A stretch of DNA of 64,000 bases from Bacillus sp. ISL-41. GTDB lineage: Bacteria; Bacillota; Bacilli; Bacillales; Cytobacillaceae. The notes beneath the pieces are model-generated. The model did not search any database. It was given only the letters and a program-made list of their open reading frames with translations, and had not been told where the DNA came from. How positions within the stretch are numbered: the stretch's first letter is position 1; each line of letters starts with the position of its first letter. Shown piece after piece: positions 44,182 to 53,751 of this stretch. The position numbers and the translations under genes are program-made. The stretch is taken from contig NZ_JAGGQP010000003.1 in the NCBI RefSeq assembly GCF_018613235.1, positions 62,001-126,000 of the forward strand. Reading direction: 5' to 3'.

Positions 44182-45111
44182 ATGAAAATATTGATCGTAG
44201 GAGCAGGTGCAATTGGCGGTTACTTCGGCGGCCGCCTGTTGGAAAAAGGAGAAGATGTCACGTTTTTGGTCCGTGAAAAGCGCCAGCAGCAGCTTCGTGA
44301 AAATGGGTTGGTGGTGGAAAGCATTCATGGAGATATGCATTTACCGGAGCCTAAAACTATATTGGCAGGGGAAAATGTGGAACCTTATGACGCTATCCTT
44401 GTTTCTACAAAGTCCTATCATCTGGATGGCGCGGTTAAGAGCATCCAGCCTTATGTTGGAAACGAGACGATGGTCCTGCCATTATTGAACGGAATTGCAC
44501 ATCTTGATGTGCTGACAGAAGCATTCGGGGCTGAAAAGGTAGTTGGAGGCCTATGCTTTATTGAGACAACCCTGACTCAGGATGGAAAAATAGTTCAAAC
44601 CAGCCCAATCCATGATTTAGTGTTCGGTGAACGGAATGGAGAAAAAACGGAACGAATTTCACAGCTGGAAGAAGCATTTAGCGGAACGAAAGCAAGCCTC
44701 CGTCTTTCTGAAAAGATTCAGCAGGAAATGTGGCACAAATACTTATTCATCACTTCAATGAGCGGCATCACCTCCCTGTTCAGGTCACCAATCGGTCCCA
44801 TTCGCGACCAAGAAGCTGGCTGGAGTACAATCGATAGACTAGTGCATGAAGCTGCGGCAATCATGGAGAGGATCGGCGCGAATCTTGCACAAGGCGCAAT
44901 GGAAGCCACCCTTGGGAAATTAAATGAAATCGGCCATGGAATGAAATCCTCCCTGCAGCGCGATATGGAAAAGTCACTGCTGACAGAAGGCGACCACCTA
45001 TTTGGCTACTTGCTGGAGAATGCTCAGAAATTAGGTTTGGCTGCTCCCATTTTATCTGCTGTTTATGCAAATATAAAAGTATATGAAAGTCTGCTAGCTT
45101 CTGAAAAGTAA
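44182..45111 (+). CDS. panE: Ketopantoate reductase family (PanE/ApbA)
   Basis: 309 aa. N-terminal GAGAIGGYFGGRL (NADPH site) and C-terminal helical domain with KYLFITSMSGITSLFRSPIG. ATG at 44182 with AGGAGG nine bases upstream. It could reduce ketopantoate for CoA, but many paralogues exist and no panBCD is nearby, so the substrate is not certain. Confidence 0.85.
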   Translation: MKILIVGAGAIGGYFGGRLLEKGEDVTFLVREKRQQQLRENGLVVESIHGDMHLPEPKTILAGENVEPYDAILVSTKSYHLDGAVKSIQPYVGNETMVLPLLNGIAHLDVLTEAFGAEKVVGGLCFIETTLTQDGKIVQTSPIHDLVFGERNGEKTERISQLEEAFSGTKASLRLSEKIQQEMWHKYLFITSMSGITSLFRSPIGPIRDQEAGWSTIDRLVHEAAAIMERIGANLAQGAMEATLGKLNEIGHGMKSSLQRDMEKSLLTEGDHLFGYLLENAQKLGLAAPILSAVYANIKVYESLLASEK

Positions 45112-45127
45112 TTTTTTCCTTCTAACG

Positions 45128-45174
45128 AAAAAAAGGCTTGAGTCCACGGAAAACACATGGGCTCAGGCCTTTTT
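45128..45174. terminator. Bidirectional terminator panE/buk
   Basis: GGCTTGAGTCC/GGGCTCAGGCC with A- and T-runs on both sides. Confidence 0.9.
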
Positions 45175-46232
45175 CAATATACTTTCGCATCTTCCAACCC
45201 GTTCATCACTCGTAAAGCACCTGCAGCCAGGGCTTCCATTTCCGCTTCACCAGGCAGGACGAAAACTCTTCCCAGAAAACCGATTTTCTTTTTGATTAAA
45301 CCTGTAATCATATCTGAATGGGCGATTCCCCCGGTAAGAATGATTCCGTCAAGCTTCCCTTCGAGTACGGTGGCCATTGCCCCAATTTCTTTTCCAACTT
45401 GATGTACCATCGCGTTTAAAATAAGACCAGCCTCCGTGTCACCCTCAGCGGTCCGTTTCTCAACTTCTATGAGATTCTTGGTGCCGAGATAGGAAAACAC
45501 CCCACCCTGCTTTGTCATCCGCTGAAGCAATTCTTTTTCGGTATATTTCCCTGAAAAACAAAGCTGGACAAGCTGTTTTGCCGGGAGTCCGCCTGCCCGT
45601 TCGGGAGAGAACGGTCCCTCATTTTCCGCGTTGTTGACATCTATGATTCTGCCATTCCGAAGTGCAGCGACTGAAATGCCGCCTCCTAGATGTACCACGA
45701 CAAAGCTTGTTTCAACTAAATCCTTTCCAATTTCAGCTGCAGTTTTACGGGAAACGGCCTTGATATTGAGTGCGTGAACATGGCTTTTTCTTTCTATATC
45801 AGCCAGGCCGGAAACTCTTGCCTCAGGAATCAGTTCGTCCACACATACTGGGTCAACAATAAATGCCGGTATTTGGTGAGCGCCAGCTATTTCGGCAGCA
45901 ATCATCGACCCAAGGTTCGAAGCATGATTTCCATATTTGCCAGAGCGTGCATCATTCAGCAAATTTTCATCAACGATGTATGTACCGCTGTCCATTGGCT
46001 TCAGCATTCCACCCCGGCCAACGACTGCCTCCAACTCTGAAGGAGTGAAATCCTGCTGCCGTAAAGTTTCCAAGATGGACTCAAGCCTGTACGGCAGCTG
46101 TTCTTCTAGTTCCGGAAGCTTCATGATTTCAGCATCAGGATGGCGGATGATCTGTTCTAAAAGTAAACTCTCATTTTCATAAATTGCAAGCTTTGTAGAA
46201 GTAGACCCTGGATTTATCGCTAGGATTTTCAT
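45174..46232 (-). CDS. buk: Butyrate (branched-chain fatty acid) kinase
   Basis: 352 aa ASKHA acyl kinase. NPGSTSTKLAIY at residues 7-18, VHLGGGISVAA and ILTGGIAHS bind ATP and acyl phosphate. With Ptb it converts acyl-CoA to acid and ATP. Third gene of bcd-ptb-buk; 13 bp after ptb. No lpdV or bkdAB follows, unlike the B. subtilis bkd operon. Confidence 0.95.
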   Translation of the reverse strand: MKILAINPGSTSTKLAIYENESLLLEQIIRHPDAEIMKLPELEEQLPYRLESILETLRQQDFTPSELEAVVGRGGMLKPMDSGTYIVDENLLNDARSGKYGNHASNLGSMIAAEIAGAHQIPAFIVDPVCVDELIPEARVSGLADIERKSHVHALNIKAVSRKTAAEIGKDLVETSFVVVHLGGGISVAALRNGRIIDVNNAENEGPFSPERAGGLPAKQLVQLCFSGKYTEKELLQRMTKQGGVFSYLGTKNLIEVEKRTAEGDTEAGLILNAMVHQVGKEIGAMATVLEGKLDGIILTGGIAHSDMITGLIKKKIGFLGRVFVLPGEAEMEALAAGALRVMNGLEDAKVY

Positions 46233-46245
46233 ATACCTCTCCTAT

Positions 46246-47166
46246 CTAGACGCTGACCGTTGTATTGGATGCCGCAACGACGGCCAGTGCAATCGAGGCC
46301 AATTTAGCCTCCGCTGTATCTGACCGGGAGTTCAATACGAGCGGCACTTTCGCACCAAGCACGATTCCCGCCATTGTTCCCTTTGCAAAATAGGTAATCG
46401 CCTTGCCAAGGAAGTTTCCTGCCTCGATCGTTGGGACAATAAGCAGATCCGCTTCGCCTTCAAGCTCGCTTTCCAGCTCTTTATGCAGGAGCGACTCCCT
46501 GCTGATGGCGAGGTCGAGCGGGAGCGGTCCTTCTATCAGCAGGCTGAGGCTTGATTCATTTTTTATCAGCATGGCCAGATGGTCGGCTTCCACGGTCACC
46601 GGCATCTTCTCACTGACTCGTTCGTTGGCTGCCAAAATCGCTACCCGCGGCCGGCCGACTCCAATTCTGACCAGGAACTCTGCAGCATTCAGGATGATTT
46701 GCTTTTTTTGCTGAAAATCTGGGGCTACATTGATGCCGCCATCACTCATACTGATCAGCCGTTGTGCCCCCGGGATATCGAAAACGGAGATATGGCTGAT
46801 GACCGAGCCAGTTTTTAAATTTAGCTCCTTATGAAGAACCCCTTTTAAAAATGGCGTGCTATTCACGAATCCTTTCATGATAATCTGCACATGTCCCTCA
46901 CTTGCCAGTTTAGCGGCAATAAAAGCATTCTCCTTTTCTGTATAGGCAGGATAAACTGGATACTCCTTTACAGAAAAGCCGATTTCCTTTGCCAGTTCAA
47001 AAATTTTCTGAGGGTCACCGACCAAATAAGGTGCGATGATTCCGAGCTCCACAGCCGCTTTGACAGCGTCGAGCACATCCCGGTCGTGTGCGGCTGCGAC
47101 ACTCATTTTCACAGGCGGCCTCGTCCGTGCAGCATCAATAACATCTGCAAAGCTTCTATAACGCAT
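46246..47166 (-). CDS. ptb: Phosphate butyryltransferase
   Basis: 306 aa phosphotransacetylase-like enzyme, acyl-CoA + Pi to acyl phosphate. MKGFVNSTPFLKGVLH and SDGGINVAPDF are typical. ATG at 47166 with AGGAGG eight bases upstream; the GTG three codons earlier overlaps that site. Between bcd and buk. Confidence 0.94.
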   Translation of the reverse strand: MRYRSFADVIDAARTRPPVKMSVAAAHDRDVLDAVKAAVELGIIAPYLVGDPQKIFELAKEIGFSVKEYPVYPAYTEKENAFIAAKLASEGHVQIIMKGFVNSTPFLKGVLHKELNLKTGSVISHISVFDIPGAQRLISMSDGGINVAPDFQQKKQIILNAAEFLVRIGVGRPRVAILAANERVSEKMPVTVEADHLAMLIKNESSLSLLIEGPLPLDLAISRESLLHKELESELEGEADLLIVPTIEAGNFLGKAITYFAKGTMAGIVLGAKVPLVLNSRSDTAEAKLASIALAVVAASNTTVSV

Positions 47167-47185
47167 GCTTCCCACCTCCTGCTGT

Positions 47186-48286
47186 TCAACCTGTATACTT
47201 GCTCTGAATCATGCTGATTTTTTCAATCTTCTCTTCTACTAATATATTTGCAGCTTTATACGTTGGGATATCGTGAGTTTTGGATATTTTGTAAATTTTT
47301 TCTATAATGTCGTAAATCATGCTTGCATTCCTGAACGCCCTGTCTTTGCTGTACTCGTTAAGTTCATCCGCAACCTGAATCAAACCGCCTGCATTTGCCA
47401 CGTAGTCAGGAGCATAGAGGATGCCTTTCTGGTGCAACATGTCACCATGGCGTTCTTCTGCCAACACATTATTCGCTGCTCCGGCAACAGCCAGGCACTT
47501 GAGTTTCGGTATCGTAATATCATTGATGACGGCACCCAATGCATTTGGTGAAAATATGTCGCACTCTACGCTGTAAATATCGAGAGGGTCAACTGTTTCA
47601 ATATCCGGGAATTGTTCCTTGATTTCTTTTACATTCTCTTCAAAAATATCGGTGACGATCAGCTTAGCGCCCTCTTCATGAAGGTGGCCAACGAGAAAGC
47701 GGCCAACCTTTCCAAGGCCCTGGACAGCAATTCTCCGTCCGAGAAGTGAGTCTGTGCCAAAAATCTCTTTCGCTGTTGCCTTGATTGCCTTCCACACACC
47801 GAAGGCGGTAATGACAGCAGAGTTCCCACTGCCGCCATATTCTTCAGGCAACCCAACAAGATACGATGTTTGCTTTGATGCGGATACAAAATCCATGCCA
47901 ACCGTACCGACATCTGTTCCTGTGTAAAATCGTCCCTTTAGTGTTTCAATGAAAGAGCCGAAAGCCTGGAAAAGCTCATCCGATTTTTCCGACTTGGGAT
48001 CACCGATGATGACCGCTTTCCCGCCTCCATAAGTCACTCCCGAAACGCCACATTTATAGGTCATTCCTTTGGAAAGGCGCAGAACATCCCGCAACGCATC
48101 TTCAGTCGATTCATAATCCCACATCCGGCATCCACCAAGCGCAGGACCGAGCGTCGTATTGTGGATTGCAACGATCGACTTCAATCCAGTTGCCTTGTCA
48201 TAATTGAAAATCACCTGTTCATGCCCATGGTTTTTCATTTCCTCAAAAATATCCAGCACCATTTTCTGTTCTTCTGTTAGCAACAC
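47186..48286 (-). CDS. bcd: Leucine dehydrogenase
   Basis: 366 aa Glu/Leu/Phe/Val dehydrogenase. GPALGGCRMW, the active-site KCGVSGVTYGGGK, NAD site VQGLGKVGRFL and PDYVANAGG. It deaminates branched-chain amino acids to keto acids. GTG at 48286 fits GGAGG spacing best; ATG at 48292 abuts it. First gene before ptb and buk. Confidence 0.93.
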   Translation of the reverse strand: MLLTEEQKMVLDIFEEMKNHGHEQVIFNYDKATGLKSIVAIHNTTLGPALGGCRMWDYESTEDALRDVLRLSKGMTYKCGVSGVTYGGGKAVIIGDPKSEKSDELFQAFGSFIETLKGRFYTGTDVGTVGMDFVSASKQTSYLVGLPEEYGGSGNSAVITAFGVWKAIKATAKEIFGTDSLLGRRIAVQGLGKVGRFLVGHLHEEGAKLIVTDIFEENVKEIKEQFPDIETVDPLDIYSVECDIFSPNALGAVINDITIPKLKCLAVAGAANNVLAEERHGDMLHQKGILYAPDYVANAGGLIQVADELNEYSKDRAFRNASMIYDIIEKIYKISKTHDIPTYKAANILVEEKIEKISMIQSKYTG

Positions 48287-48355
48287 AAACATCCCCTCCC
48301 GTAATCGGTCCTTGCAATGCTGCGTCAGTCTAGGCAGTTTCAGGTCCCAAGTAAA

Positions 48356-48369
48356 TGTAAGCCCTTACA
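48356..48369 (-). promoter_or_regulatory. Palindrome upstream of bcd (cre-like)
   Basis: TGTAAGCCCTTACA, arms ATGTAAG/CTTACAT around CC. One mismatch to the CcpA cre consensus; 70 bp upstream of bcd. Confidence 0.55.
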
Positions 48370-48434
48370 TAATTTCATTATAAAGACTTCACCTGCTGCT
48401 TACGGTGATATATCTTACACTTTTATGGCAAATG

Positions 48435-48494
48435 AACTGGAAAAAAAAGTGGATAGTTTCCAGTTAGCCAATAAAGTTGTGAACCTCGCCAATA
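48435..48494. repeat. Hairpin plus two phased GCCAATA repeats (locus C)
   Basis: AACTGGAAA (48435-48443) and TTTCCAGTT (48457-48465) form a perfect 9-bp stem. AGCCAATA starts at 48466 and CGCCAATA at 48487, 21 bp apart. Third locus with this design. Confidence 0.85.
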
Positions 48495-48531
48495 AAACTC
48501 TCGGTTAAGGAAAATCTGCTTAAAATGACCG

Positions 48532-48564
48532 AAAAAAAGAACCAAAACAGCAGTTTTGGTTCTT
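48532..48564 (-). terminator. Terminator of OYE gene
   Basis: AAGAACCAAAAC/GTTTTGGTTCTT then TTTTTTT on the minus strand. Confidence 0.94.
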
Positions 48565-48577
48565 ATAAATGCATTTT

Positions 48578-49702
48578 TTATTGAATGCCTGGAAACCAGC
48601 CTGGAGTATTGACGATTGCCTGCCACAATGGATCCGGAACGACTAGCCGAGCCTGCGCACCTGTATCGATCTTTGTTTCGATTTCATTTTCACGGCCAGA
48701 TGCAACCTTTTCGACCCAGTCTGGATCAATGATCAGTTCGCGGCCTAAGGCAAGCAATGGTACTCCAGTTCCAAACGCTTTGTTTACATCATCCGCGCTG
48801 TAAAGCGAACCGACACCGATGACAGGAACTTTACTTCCGACCCGCTCGTGGATAATTTCCATTCTGGATCGGTCATCGTCGACACCCCTTCTTGGCTTCG
48901 ACCAGAAATCGTTCAATGAAACATGCAAGTAGTCTAGGTCCTTATCTGCCAGGACATCGATCAACTCGAGAGTATCTGCCATCGTAATACCCGGCTCCTC
49001 AGGTTCTTCCGGCGAAAATCTGTATCCGACAATAAACGGTTCCTTTGCATGCTCTGCGGTCACTCTTTTTACCTCATCAACAACCGCCAATGGAAATGCC
49101 ATTCTTTTTTCCAGGGAGCCGCCCCACTGATCATCACGTCTGTTTGAATGAGGCGAAAAGAATTGCTGAATCAAATAGCCATTGGCTCCATGAATTTCAA
49201 CGCCATCAAAGCCTGCCTCAATCGCTCGGCGGGTTGTCTCGCCAAAAGCAGTAATTATCTGCTCCACTTCTTCTCCAGACAATGCTCGCGGTGCTTTCGC
49301 GCTATTGCGCTCTGATTGAACATCGCTCGCACTGACGATATCACCGTTTGGCACAAGCTCTGGAGGACATTCGCGGCCGCCATGGAAAATTTGCAGCACC
49401 GCTTTGGCACCTTCTGCTTTGATTGCAGCTGCCAGCTTCTTAAGGCTTGGGATCATTTCATCGGTATCGGCACCGAATTCTCCATGAAACCCTTTCCCGT
49501 TCCGGGTTACATATGTACATGCAGTTATTACCATGCTGACGCCTTGCGAACGGCGGGCGTAATATTCTGCCTCTGCATCCGTAACCGTTCCATCCTCGTT
49601 CGATGAAAAATTGGTCATCGGCGCCATGACAAGTCTATTTTTCAGGTTAATGCCATTCTGGAACGTAAAAGTATCAAATAATGGTTTATATTTTTCATTC
49701 AT
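48578..49702 (-). CDS. NADH:flavin oxidoreductase (old yellow enzyme, YqiG-like)
   Basis: 374 aa FMN TIM-barrel. RLVMAPMTN at the N-terminus, VLQIFHGGRE, DGVEIHGANGYLIQQF and the phosphate loop GVGSLYSADD. Substrate of the ene reductase is unknown. AGGAGGATCA precedes ATG. Separate transcript from bcd. Confidence 0.92.
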   Translation of the reverse strand: MNEKYKPLFDTFTFQNGINLKNRLVMAPMTNFSSNEDGTVTDAEAEYYARRSQGVSMVITACTYVTRNGKGFHGEFGADTDEMIPSLKKLAAAIKAEGAKAVLQIFHGGRECPPELVPNGDIVSASDVQSERNSAKAPRALSGEEVEQIITAFGETTRRAIEAGFDGVEIHGANGYLIQQFFSPHSNRRDDQWGGSLEKRMAFPLAVVDEVKRVTAEHAKEPFIVGYRFSPEEPEEPGITMADTLELIDVLADKDLDYLHVSLNDFWSKPRRGVDDDRSRMEIIHERVGSKVPVIGVGSLYSADDVNKAFGTGVPLLALGRELIIDPDWVEKVASGRENEIETKIDTGAQARLVVPDPLWQAIVNTPGWFPGIQ

Positions 49703-49819
49703 AGATGTGATCCTCCTTCTTTAGTATACGAAAGTGTAATAGCCTAAACAGGCTACAGTTAAACATCCTGATTATTATTTACAACCTTCATGAAAAAAAG
49801 TCTGTCAACTTGGACAAAA

Positions 49820-49848
49820 AATAAAGACATTCCGCTACTGCAGAATGC
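49820..49848 (-). terminator. Terminator overlapping GGDEF/EAL stop
   Basis: GCATTC/GAATGT stem with the TAG stop in the loop, then CTTTATTTTTT on the minus strand. Confidence 0.65.
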
Positions 49849-52075
49849 CTTCATGCTTACTATTTTTTAAAAGCTTTGCTTCCATTTCTTCTACTGGCAA
49901 AGGTCTGCTGAAATGGTAACCTTGTCCGATCACGCAGCCATTTTCGAGCAAAAATGCAACCTGCTCCAGTTCCTCGACGCCTTCAGCAATGACATCGAAT
50001 TGCAGATTATGCCCCATGTCAATGATCGTTTTGACCATCGCTCCTTGGTTGGAATGATGGATGATATCATCAACGAAGGATTTATCGATTTTGATTTTAT
50101 CAATCGGAAAATGCTTCAGTAAGCTTAACGATGAATATCCGGTACCAAAATCGTCAATCGCAAGCGTTATGCCAAGCTCCTTCAGCTGGTCCAGGGTCCT
50201 CGCTGTCTTCTCGCTGTTCTGCATGACACTCTCTGTGATCTCAAAATCTAGATAATTCGGTGCAAGCTGCGTATCTTTCAATACTTGTTTTACCGTATCA
50301 ATGAATCGCTCTTCCTGGAGCTGCCGCACAGAAATATTCACTGACATCGGTATCGGTTTGCAGCCTTTCTCCTGCCACTCCTTGTTTTGAGCCGCTGTCT
50401 TTTCCAGCACCCATTTGCCAAGCGGGACGATCAACCCTGTTTCCTCGGCCAGGGGAATGAACTCAGTTGGTGATATTAGACCTTTCTCTGGATGCATCCA
50501 GCGTACAAGTGCCTCTATTCCGATGATTTCCCCTGTTTCCATATTAAACTGTGGTTGATAGTGAAGCATAAGCTGATTCTGCTCCAATGCTTTTCTAAGG
50601 CCATTCTCCAGCTCCATTTTTCGTGACGAAAGCCCGTGCAGCTGAGTCGTGTAAAATTGGTAATTGTTCTTTCCGCTGTCTTTCGCCAGGTACATCGCCG
50701 TATCCGCATGCTTGATCAGCGTTTCCTCATCCTGGCCATCCTCTGGTGACATGCTGATTCCGATACTTGGAGTCACAAAAAACTCCTGGCCTTCGATGGT
50801 GATTCCCTCAATAAATTCGTTCAGGACCCTGTCCGCAACTTCGATGACTTGTTCCCTGCTGACAGCTTTGAGTACAATGATGAACTCATCACCGCCCTGG
50901 CGTGATACCAGCCCCTGATCCTTGACTGCATTCTTCAGCCTGCTGGCAACAATCTTTAGCAACAGATCGCCAAAACGATGTCCTTTGGTATCATTGATAA
51001 TCTTGAAACGGTCGAGGTCAAGGAAGAGTACTGCGACCATCTCGCTGCTGTTTGATAGTGCTGCATTCAGGTGCTTTCTTACCATGTTCCGATTCGGCAG
51101 CCCGGTAAGCACGTCATAATAGGCCATATATTTAATGGTTTTTTCTGCCTTCTTGCGCTGCGTCAAATCACGGCCAACAATTTGTTCAGCCATTCTGCCT
51201 TCATATAAAATCGGCATCGCGGACATTTCAACATCAATCTCTTGCCCATCCATCTGTGTTGCCTTAAATTCGAACCACAGTTTTTCCCCAAAATCTTCAT
51301 CTATTGTCAATTCACGGTTTTTTATCCGGGACAATACTTCAGAGGGAATCAGCTTAGAGATCGGCTGTCCGACTAATTCTGCCGGACTTTCCGCCTTGAA
51401 CAGCCTGCAGCCGGCTTCATTGATGTAATCCAGCTTCCCTCTGCTGTAAACAGCAATCAAATCAGGCGACATTTCCACAAGGCTTCGGTAGCGTCCTTCA
51501 CTTTCCTGACGGTCGGTGATATCGAAAAGGACACTGGTAAAATCAACAAATTTCCCATTTTCATCAATAACAGGAATGCCTCTATCCTGAATCCAGCGCA
51601 CCTCTCCATCGGGACGAATGATCCGATAGATACTGGTGACAGCTTCCCCTTTTGAAAATCCAGCTTCCCTCTCGGCTAAAATGTGCAGGTCCTCAGGATG
51701 GATAACCTTTTTCCAGAGCATATTGTCTTGATAAAATTCTTCAGATGAATGTCCGTATAATTTTTCGATTCCAGTTGTGATCAGCAGTGTACCCGACTTT
51801 AAATCATGGGACCAAATCGCTACATCCAGGGTATCAAATATGTTTCTAAGTCTTTTTTTGTGCCCATCCAGATCTTCTGCTGCATTTTTTAATCCTTTAA
51901 TTACAAGGAAGACCAATGTGATGTAAACAAAGGACACAGCCAAATCAATCAAGAAGCCTTCCGCTTCACTTATGGAAAAATAAAACGAAGTCAGCCAATC
52001 AATCAGCTCCGCGAACAGAAGAAAAATAAGTATAGATAATCCAGTGTATCGTTGTATCTTCCCTTCATTGCCCAT
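49835..52075 (-). CDS. Membrane PAS-PAS-GGDEF-EAL cyclic-di-GMP protein
   Basis: 746 aa from ATG at 52075 (AGGAGG ten bases upstream; ATG 52105 overlaps it). Two membrane helices (~5-62), PAS with PAC (~80-190), PAS (~195-310), GGDEF with intact RQGGDEF, and EAL with EALVRW, NISVRQL and DDFGTGYSSLSLL. Both active-site sets look complete, so it may make and break c-di-GMP. Monocistronic. Confidence 0.93.
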   Translation of the reverse strand: MGNEGKIQRYTGLSILIFLLFAELIDWLTSFYFSISEAEGFLIDLAVSFVYITLVFLVIKGLKNAAEDLDGHKKRLRNIFDTLDVAIWSHDLKSGTLLITTGIEKLYGHSSEEFYQDNMLWKKVIHPEDLHILAEREAGFSKGEAVTSIYRIIRPDGEVRWIQDRGIPVIDENGKFVDFTSVLFDITDRQESEGRYRSLVEMSPDLIAVYSRGKLDYINEAGCRLFKAESPAELVGQPISKLIPSEVLSRIKNRELTIDEDFGEKLWFEFKATQMDGQEIDVEMSAMPILYEGRMAEQIVGRDLTQRKKAEKTIKYMAYYDVLTGLPNRNMVRKHLNAALSNSSEMVAVLFLDLDRFKIINDTKGHRFGDLLLKIVASRLKNAVKDQGLVSRQGGDEFIIVLKAVSREQVIEVADRVLNEFIEGITIEGQEFFVTPSIGISMSPEDGQDEETLIKHADTAMYLAKDSGKNNYQFYTTQLHGLSSRKMELENGLRKALEQNQLMLHYQPQFNMETGEIIGIEALVRWMHPEKGLISPTEFIPLAEETGLIVPLGKWVLEKTAAQNKEWQEKGCKPIPMSVNISVRQLQEERFIDTVKQVLKDTQLAPNYLDFEITESVMQNSEKTARTLDQLKELGITLAIDDFGTGYSSLSLLKHFPIDKIKIDKSFVDDIIHHSNQGAMVKTIIDMGHNLQFDVIAEGVEELEQVAFLLENGCVIGQGYHFSRPLPVEEMEAKLLKNSKHEGILQ

Positions 52076-52252
52076 TAAAATAAATCCTCCTGTGCCTAGC
52101 CGCATGAATGTCTGTTGGAAATTTTAAATATTCTGAAGTAGTTCCATTATTAAAATAACAAACAAACCTGGTATCGCACAACGGAATTATTACATATGGC
52201 CCATAAAATTGATGAATTTTGTCATTTTTTGTCTAGAAAAGGCAGGAATCCA

Positions 52253-53557
52253 TTAAAGAGCGATCCCCAGCACCGTTGATAGTTCTCTTTTTTTCTCGTT
52301 CAAATAGATCTGGTCGAGCTCCTTCAACTCGTTTGAATCGAATTTTTCCATGCTGTAGATATACAGCTCCCATATGCTTTTCTTCAGGGAATCGTCGGCT
52401 GTTTTTCCAATAAGCAGAAAAGCGTCGATTAAAGCAGTAAGAATGGAAAAGTCCTGGCTCCCATAATGGACAATTTGATAAAAGGATAAATACAGGATAT
52501 CCATCGTGCGTTTTTGCTTTCCGATGATTCTTGGCTGCAGATCTTCATCATAATAAGCAATATACCGTCCATTTGAACGGACCCGGCATAGATGGGACAG
52601 GGCCATGCCCAGATAGGAAATACAGACTCTCGCGGTATTCGGGTCATTAATACCCGGTGAGATGGCCCTCAAGGCTACCTCGACAATCTTTTGCAGCGCA
52701 AATTCAGGATCCTGGATCGATGACCGCTCTTTTCCGAGCCTTAAATATTGATTCAGGACGGCATCAATATCCTCATTGATTTCACCACTATGGTGGACTC
52801 TGAAGGCAATGCTGTCTTCTGTCAGAAAATCACCGTTCAGGAAATTAGCTTCAACCCCGAGTTCGTTTTCAGATGCATATTTCAAAAGCCCTTGATAATC
52901 TGTAAGTTGAACATAACCGTATCCCCTGCATTTTACATCCCGAACAAATTCATAGGTGAACCCTGCATCTTTCCTGTCATCAATCACATTTGTGTATTCA
53001 CTCTCCAGTGTATCCTCCTGTCTTCTAATAACCTTTAAAGCACCTTCCGTAATCTCCCTGATCAGCGTGCTGACCTGGACGGAGGTGGCGACATTATGGA
53101 TAAAATAGGCGAAGAACGCGAGACAGATGAACGCAATGAAGACTCCAACCGTTGCCGAGATCACCTCGCTCTCATACCAGGTTTCACTCATGAACAGCAA
53201 AGAAAGGATCGAGTAGACAAATCCTCCCATGAAGATTCCCAGCACCCGCAGCGTCACAGGATCCTCGACGAAGTTACTCAGCGTCCTTGGAGAAAATTGA
53301 GATGAATATGTAGTCAATACGACCATGATCGTTGAAAAAGTAATCGTCGTCATCGTTAGCAAAGCACCAGAAATCGAACCTAAAATCGTCTGTGCCAATT
53401 CTACATTCGTCAGCAAAAACGAAGGGACTATTCCATGAGCCAATTCGTTATGATCGATGTAAATTACAGCTAATGCCAGCAGGAATGCCAGTACACTATA
53501 AATAACCGGCTTCAGCCATATACTTTCCCTTATTTGTAAAACAACTTTTTTCACCAA
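52253..53557 (-). CDS. DUF2254 membrane protein
   Basis: 434 aa. Four membrane helices (about 17-35, 55-75, 105-125, 135-160) with TMTTITFSTIMVVLTTYSSQFSPR and ISPGINDPNTA, the DUF2254 signature. The C-terminal half is cytosolic. Role unknown. TTG start; ribosome site weak, GTG at 53554 equally possible. Confidence 0.85.
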   Translation of the reverse strand: MVKKVVLQIRESIWLKPVIYSVLAFLLALAVIYIDHNELAHGIVPSFLLTNVELAQTILGSISGALLTMTTITFSTIMVVLTTYSSQFSPRTLSNFVEDPVTLRVLGIFMGGFVYSILSLLFMSETWYESEVISATVGVFIAFICLAFFAYFIHNVATSVQVSTLIREITEGALKVIRRQEDTLESEYTNVIDDRKDAGFTYEFVRDVKCRGYGYVQLTDYQGLLKYASENELGVEANFLNGDFLTEDSIAFRVHHSGEINEDIDAVLNQYLRLGKERSSIQDPEFALQKIVEVALRAISPGINDPNTARVCISYLGMALSHLCRVRSNGRYIAYYDEDLQPRIIGKQKRTMDILYLSFYQIVHYGSQDFSILTALIDAFLLIGKTADDSLKKSIWELYIYSMEKFDSNELKELDQIYLNEKKRELSTVLGIAL

Positions 53558-53711
53558 AACTTCCCAGCCCCTTAGTTACCAACTCTTTCCTTACTTATTT
53601 AGACCATTTGGGGTAGGTTTAATCCTATATAGTCTTTTCCGAGCGATTTTTGGCTATATTTCCGATCAAATTTCACTTTTCTTAACGAACTTGGCTTGAT
53701 TTATCGACAGT

Positions 53712-53743
53712 AAAACAAAAACCTTGCCAATCGCAGCAAGGTT
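53712..53743 (-). terminator. Terminator of CrtC-like gene
   Basis: AACCTTGC/GCAAGGTT then TTTTGTTTT on the minus strand. Confidence 0.85.
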
Positions 53744-53751
53744 CCCATTTT

